From Atrina japonica (lineage: Eukaryota; Mollusca; Bivalvia; Pterioida; Pinnidae), in assembly GCA_030159075.1 (NCBI GenBank), contig BROG01000029.1:795001-859000 (forward strand): 64,000 nucleotides of DNA, written 5' to 3'. How positions within the stretch are numbered: position 1 is the stretch's first letter; every line of letters begins with the position of its first letter. Positions 59,601 through 64,000 of the stretch are shown in pieces. The notes under the pieces are model-generated. The model saw only the letters and a program-made list of their open reading frames with translations, searched no databases and was not told the origin of the DNA. Position numbers and translations under genes: made by a program.

Positions 59601-62600
59601 TAAAATAATAAAAATTATATATAATATTAATAAATAAAAAAATAAATATTAAATAATAATAAAAAAAATTAAAATTTTAATAGAATTTAATAATAAAAAA
59701 AAATTATAATATATTATATAAAAAAAAATAGTTATAAATAAATTTTATATAAAAATAAAATAATAAAGATAATAAATAATAATTAAAAAAATATATAAGA
59801 TTTAAAAAAAATATATAAAAATATATATAAAATTTACAGTTTAATAAAAATTAAAATAGATATAATTTTATTTAATAAAATTAAATATATTAATAATAAA
59901 TAAATAATATAAAATATTTTAAAATAATAAATATAAAAAATAATAATTATAATAAAATAATAATAAATAAAAATAATAATAATAAATAAAAATAAAATTA
60001 TAAATAATATAAATATAATATATTAAAAAATAAATTATTATAATAAAATAATAATAAATAATATAATAAACATGTATATAATTATTAAAAATATATAAAA
60101 TGAAAAATTAAATATAAAATTAAAAATTAAATATAAAAAATAAAATAATATATAATAATATAATATAATTAAAATATAATTAAAAACCTAATAAGATAAT
60201 ATTAATTATAATATTAATAATTAATATTATTAATAAATATAATTTTAAAAAAATTAAATATAAATTAACTAATAATATAAATTAAAAAAATATAATATAA
60301 TATTAATATTATATAATAAATATATATAAATTAAAAAATATAAAAAAAATTAAATATTTATTATTAAAATAAATAATAAATAAAAAATATTAATTTATAT
60401 ATAAAAATAAATTTATATAATAAATAAAAATATATATATTATAATAAAATACCATATAAATTAGTAATATATATTAAATAAAAAAAAATTATAAAATAAA
60501 TAGATAAATAATAATTATATAAAAAAATAATTTAAAATATATAAATAATAAATAAAAATTATATAATAAATAAAAATAAAAATAAATTAATTAAAATAAA
60601 TTATATTTATAATTATTTTAAAAATTTAAAAAAATTATTAATTATTAAATATATATAAAATTTTAAAATAAAAAATAATAATAATAAAATATAATAATAT
60701 ATTAAAATATCTAAAATAAAATAATAAAATAATAAATATAATATAAAAAAAATTATAAAGAAATAAAATAAATATAAATATTAAATTAAATTATATAAAT
60801 GAAAATATTGAATATAAATAAATAATAAAAATTAAATATATAATAAAATATAAATATAATGAAAAAAATTAAAAATAAAAATAATATAAAATATAAATTA
60901 ATATAAAAAAAAATATATAAATATATTATATATATTTAATAATGAAAATAATTATATAAATAAAAAAAATAAATAATATATAATTAATAATAAATATTAT
61001 AATAATATATAAATGAAAATAATTATTATATATATTAGATATAAATTAAAAAGTAATATGATAAAATAAATAAAATTTTTATAAAAGAAATAAATTATAA
61101 ATAAGTAAAAAAAATAATAATAATAAAAAACAAATAAATATTAATTAAATAAATAAAAATAAAATAAAAAAAAATATAAAAATTATATAATACAATAAAA
61201 TAATAAAAAAAAAAATATTATAAATTAAATAAATAATAAATATAAAAAAATAATAAAAATAATTAATAATATAATATATAATATTTAATTATAAAACAAA
61301 TTATAAATAATTAAGATATAAAAAAAATATATATAAAAATATAATAAATTAAAAGAAAAAATAAATTACTAAAATATAAATAATAACAAATAAAATAATA
61401 TTAATAAAATAATATGTAAAATAATAAAATTAATAAAAAATAAAAATTAAAATATAATAAAATATAAATAGTAAAATTTAAAATAAATAATTTTATAAAA
61501 AAATATTATCATAATATAAAATTAAAAAAAAATAATATTTATAATAAAATAATAAAGAATATGATTTAAAAAAAAATAATTAAATTTATTAATCTATATA
61601 TAAAAATATAATAATATTAATTAAATAAATAAATAAAATAAAAAATAAAATATTTATATAATAATAATGAATTATTATATTATATATAAATAAATATAAA
61701 ATATATATAAAATTAATTAAAAAAAATATAATAATAAAAATTAAAATATTATTTATTTTAAAATTTAAATTAATTATTTAAAAATAATTAATATTAATGA
61801 AATATTAATATAAAATTAACTAAAAAATATATAAAAAATTATACATAAAAAAATAAAGAAAAAAAATATAAAAATAAAATAATAAAAAAAAAAAATATTA
61901 TATAATAAAATATTTAATTTAAAATATATAATAAATAAATATATAATAAATAATATAATATAATAATAAATATAATATAAAAATATAAAAAAAAAATAAA
62001 TTAAAATATATAAAAAAAAAATAATAAATTAATTATATATTATATATAATAATTATAATATTTTATATACAAAAATAAAAAATAAAAATAAAAAAATAAT
62101 ATAAAATATAAAATATATATATAAATAAAAAAATATTTTAATTTAATAAATAATTAATTTAATATTAATAAAAATATAAAAAATAAAAATTAAATAATAT
62201 TAAATATATAATAAATATTAAATAAACTTTATTAAAAATAATAAATATATATAAAAATAATAAAAAATAATATATAATTAAAAAAAAAGTAATTAATATT
62301 ATAAATAATAAATAAGAAAAAATTTCTAATAAATATATATAATATAAATATTATCATATATAATTAAAAAATAAAATTAACTAATACATTAAATAACAAT
62401 ATAAATTAAAAATTAAAATATTAAAAATAAAAAAAATAATAAATAAAATATAAATAATACATAAAAATAAAATTTAGATAATATAATATATAAATAAAAA
62501 AAAATTATAGAAAAGTAATTATAATAAAATAATATTATAAAAAAATAATTATAATATTGAATAATAATATTAAAAAATTTATATATATTATAAAAAAATA

Positions 62601-64000
62601 ATAAAAATATATATAAATAAAAATAAAAATTTATTAAATATAAAAAATAAATTAAAATTAATAACAAAAAATTTAATATAATAATATAAGATAAGAAAGA
62701 AACTTATAATTATATATAAATAACAATTTTAAAAAATATTAATAATAAAAATAATAATAAATTATAATATTAAAATAAAAAATAATCATAATTTTAAATT
62801 ATAAATTATAAATATGTAATAAAAAATAAAAAATACAATAAATAATATTATTAATTAATTAAAAATAAGTATAATATAATATAAAATATTTATTAAAATA
62901 TATATTATATAAATAAATTCTATAAAAATAATAAAATAAATTAAATAAAATTAAATATTATTAATTGAAAATATATAAAAAACTAATATAAATAGAAGAT
63001 AAAACAAAAATATAATATATAAATTAAATATAAAATACGATTATATAAATTAATTTATATAAAATAAAATACAATAATTAATAAAAAAAAACTAAAAATA
63101 AAATAAAATTAATATAAAAAAATAAATAAATAAATAATAATAAATATATACGAATAAAAATATATAATATAAAATTTACATTAAAATATAAAATATAATT
63201 TAAGAAATAAAAAAAATTATAAATCAATAAAATTAAAATAAATTTAATAAAATTTAAAAAAAACAAAAAAAATTAATTAAAAAATATAATAATAAATAAT
63301 TAAATAATATATAAAATTAAAATAAAAATAAAATAAATATAAAAAAATAAAAATTATAAATAAAATAAAAAATTAAATTTAAAAAAGATATAATTTAAAA
63401 ATTATTTATATAAAATATTAAAATAAATGTAAATTTATATAATATTTATAAATATATAATATATTAAATTATTAAAAAAATAAAAATAATTATAAAAAAA
63501 AATTATTAATATTAAATAAGTATAATAAAATTTACATAAAAAAAATAGATAAATAATTAAATTAATATAATAAAATTAAAATAATAATTATAATAAATTA
63601 TAATTAAATTAATTATAATAAATATAATATAATAATAATTTAAATATATATATAATATAAAATAAGATAAAAATATATATAAATTAAATAAATAATATAA
63701 AATAGAATTAAATAATATTATATAACAAATAATAAATAATTATTATATAATTAAATAATAAAAATAAATTATATTATATATAATTATATATAAATAATTA
63801 ATAAAAAAATTATAAAAATAAATAATATATTATAATAAATATATTAAAAAATTATATAATAATAATAATAATATATAATAAATAAATAAAGTAAAAAATA
63901 TTTTTAATAAAAAATAAAAATAAATATTAAATAAATAATAAAATATAAGAATTAAAAAAATTTAAATAAAATATAATAAAATAATATAATAATTTATTAT
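56645..64000. repeat. about 7.4-kb almost pure A/T block
   Basis: From here to the window end the sequence is almost free of G and C, with A clearly in excess of T on the plus strand and no fixed period by eye. Only isolated G or C bases interrupt it, apart from the junction repeat at 58548. No gene is credible here. The Ile/Leu/Tyr/Phe-rich open frames on the minus strand near 62.4-63.3 kb result from composition alone. It could be an AT satellite or an assembly fault. Confidence 0.9.
58548..58596. repeat. AT-block junction repeat, copy 2
   Basis: Repeats 56595-56644 about 1.95 kb later. The preceding bases (ACGCGAACTT) also resemble CGCACGAGATCTG before copy 1. Confidence 0.85.

Noticed and set aside
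62413..63266. Hydrophobic Ile/Leu/Phe/Tyr-rich frames on the minus strand
   Set aside because: They arise from near-pure A/T composition.

Overview
The window is nuclear DNA from an invertebrate animal, most likely a bivalve or other mollusc (inference). The evidence is spliced genes with long introns, AT-rich intergenic DNA, tRNA-derived SINEs ending in AAACAA-type tails, many microsatellites, and Penelope-like retroelements with an N-terminal GIY-YIG domain. There is no sign of bacterial gene organisation.

Genes: (1) Minus strand, 484-669: a likely last exon of an unrecognised gene with a downstream AATAAA. (2) Plus strand, 13275-19929: a six-exon secreted fibrinogen-related protein (345 aa) with a signal peptide, a PAN/apple-like Cys-rich domain, a short EGF-like segment and a fibrinogen C-terminal domain. 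All splice phases join. (3) Minus strand, 43141-20455: a ten-exon membrane dipeptidase (renal dipeptidase family, 458 aa) with an N-terminal membrane anchor and all the zinc ligands expected for the family. It converges on gene 2 with about 525 bp between the stop codons. (4) Minus strand, 55379-53934: the last two exons of a class B (secretin-family) GPCR, the 42-nt exon ending TM7 and the cytoplasmic tail. The rest of the gene would lie beyond the AT-rich block to the right.

The introns and spacers are full of repeats. The largest mobile element is a degenerate Naiad-type Penelope-like retroelement (29952-32841, minus) between identical 91-bp direct repeats. At least ten fragments of it or its relatives are scattered across the window. 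There are also a degenerate non-LTR retrotransposon (7.1-8.0 kb), SINEs, several TIR/MITE families (two in multiple copies), a 2.1-kb element with long inverted ends, a perfect 43-bp inverted repeat, and at least six tandem arrays with units of about 26 to 60 bp.

The most unusual structure is at 38.74-39.83 kb. It is a tandem array of about 18 copies of the 3' end of dipeptidase exon 4 together with its 5' splice site, lying directly downstream of the real exon. It gives one intron a ladder of duplicate splice donors. Extending the exon into the array would meet an in-frame stop at once.

From about 56.6 kb to the end (7.4 kb) the sequence is almost purely A and T with A in excess on the given strand. 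It has no genes and contains a repeated 50-bp junction that suggests either an AT satellite or an assembly artefact.
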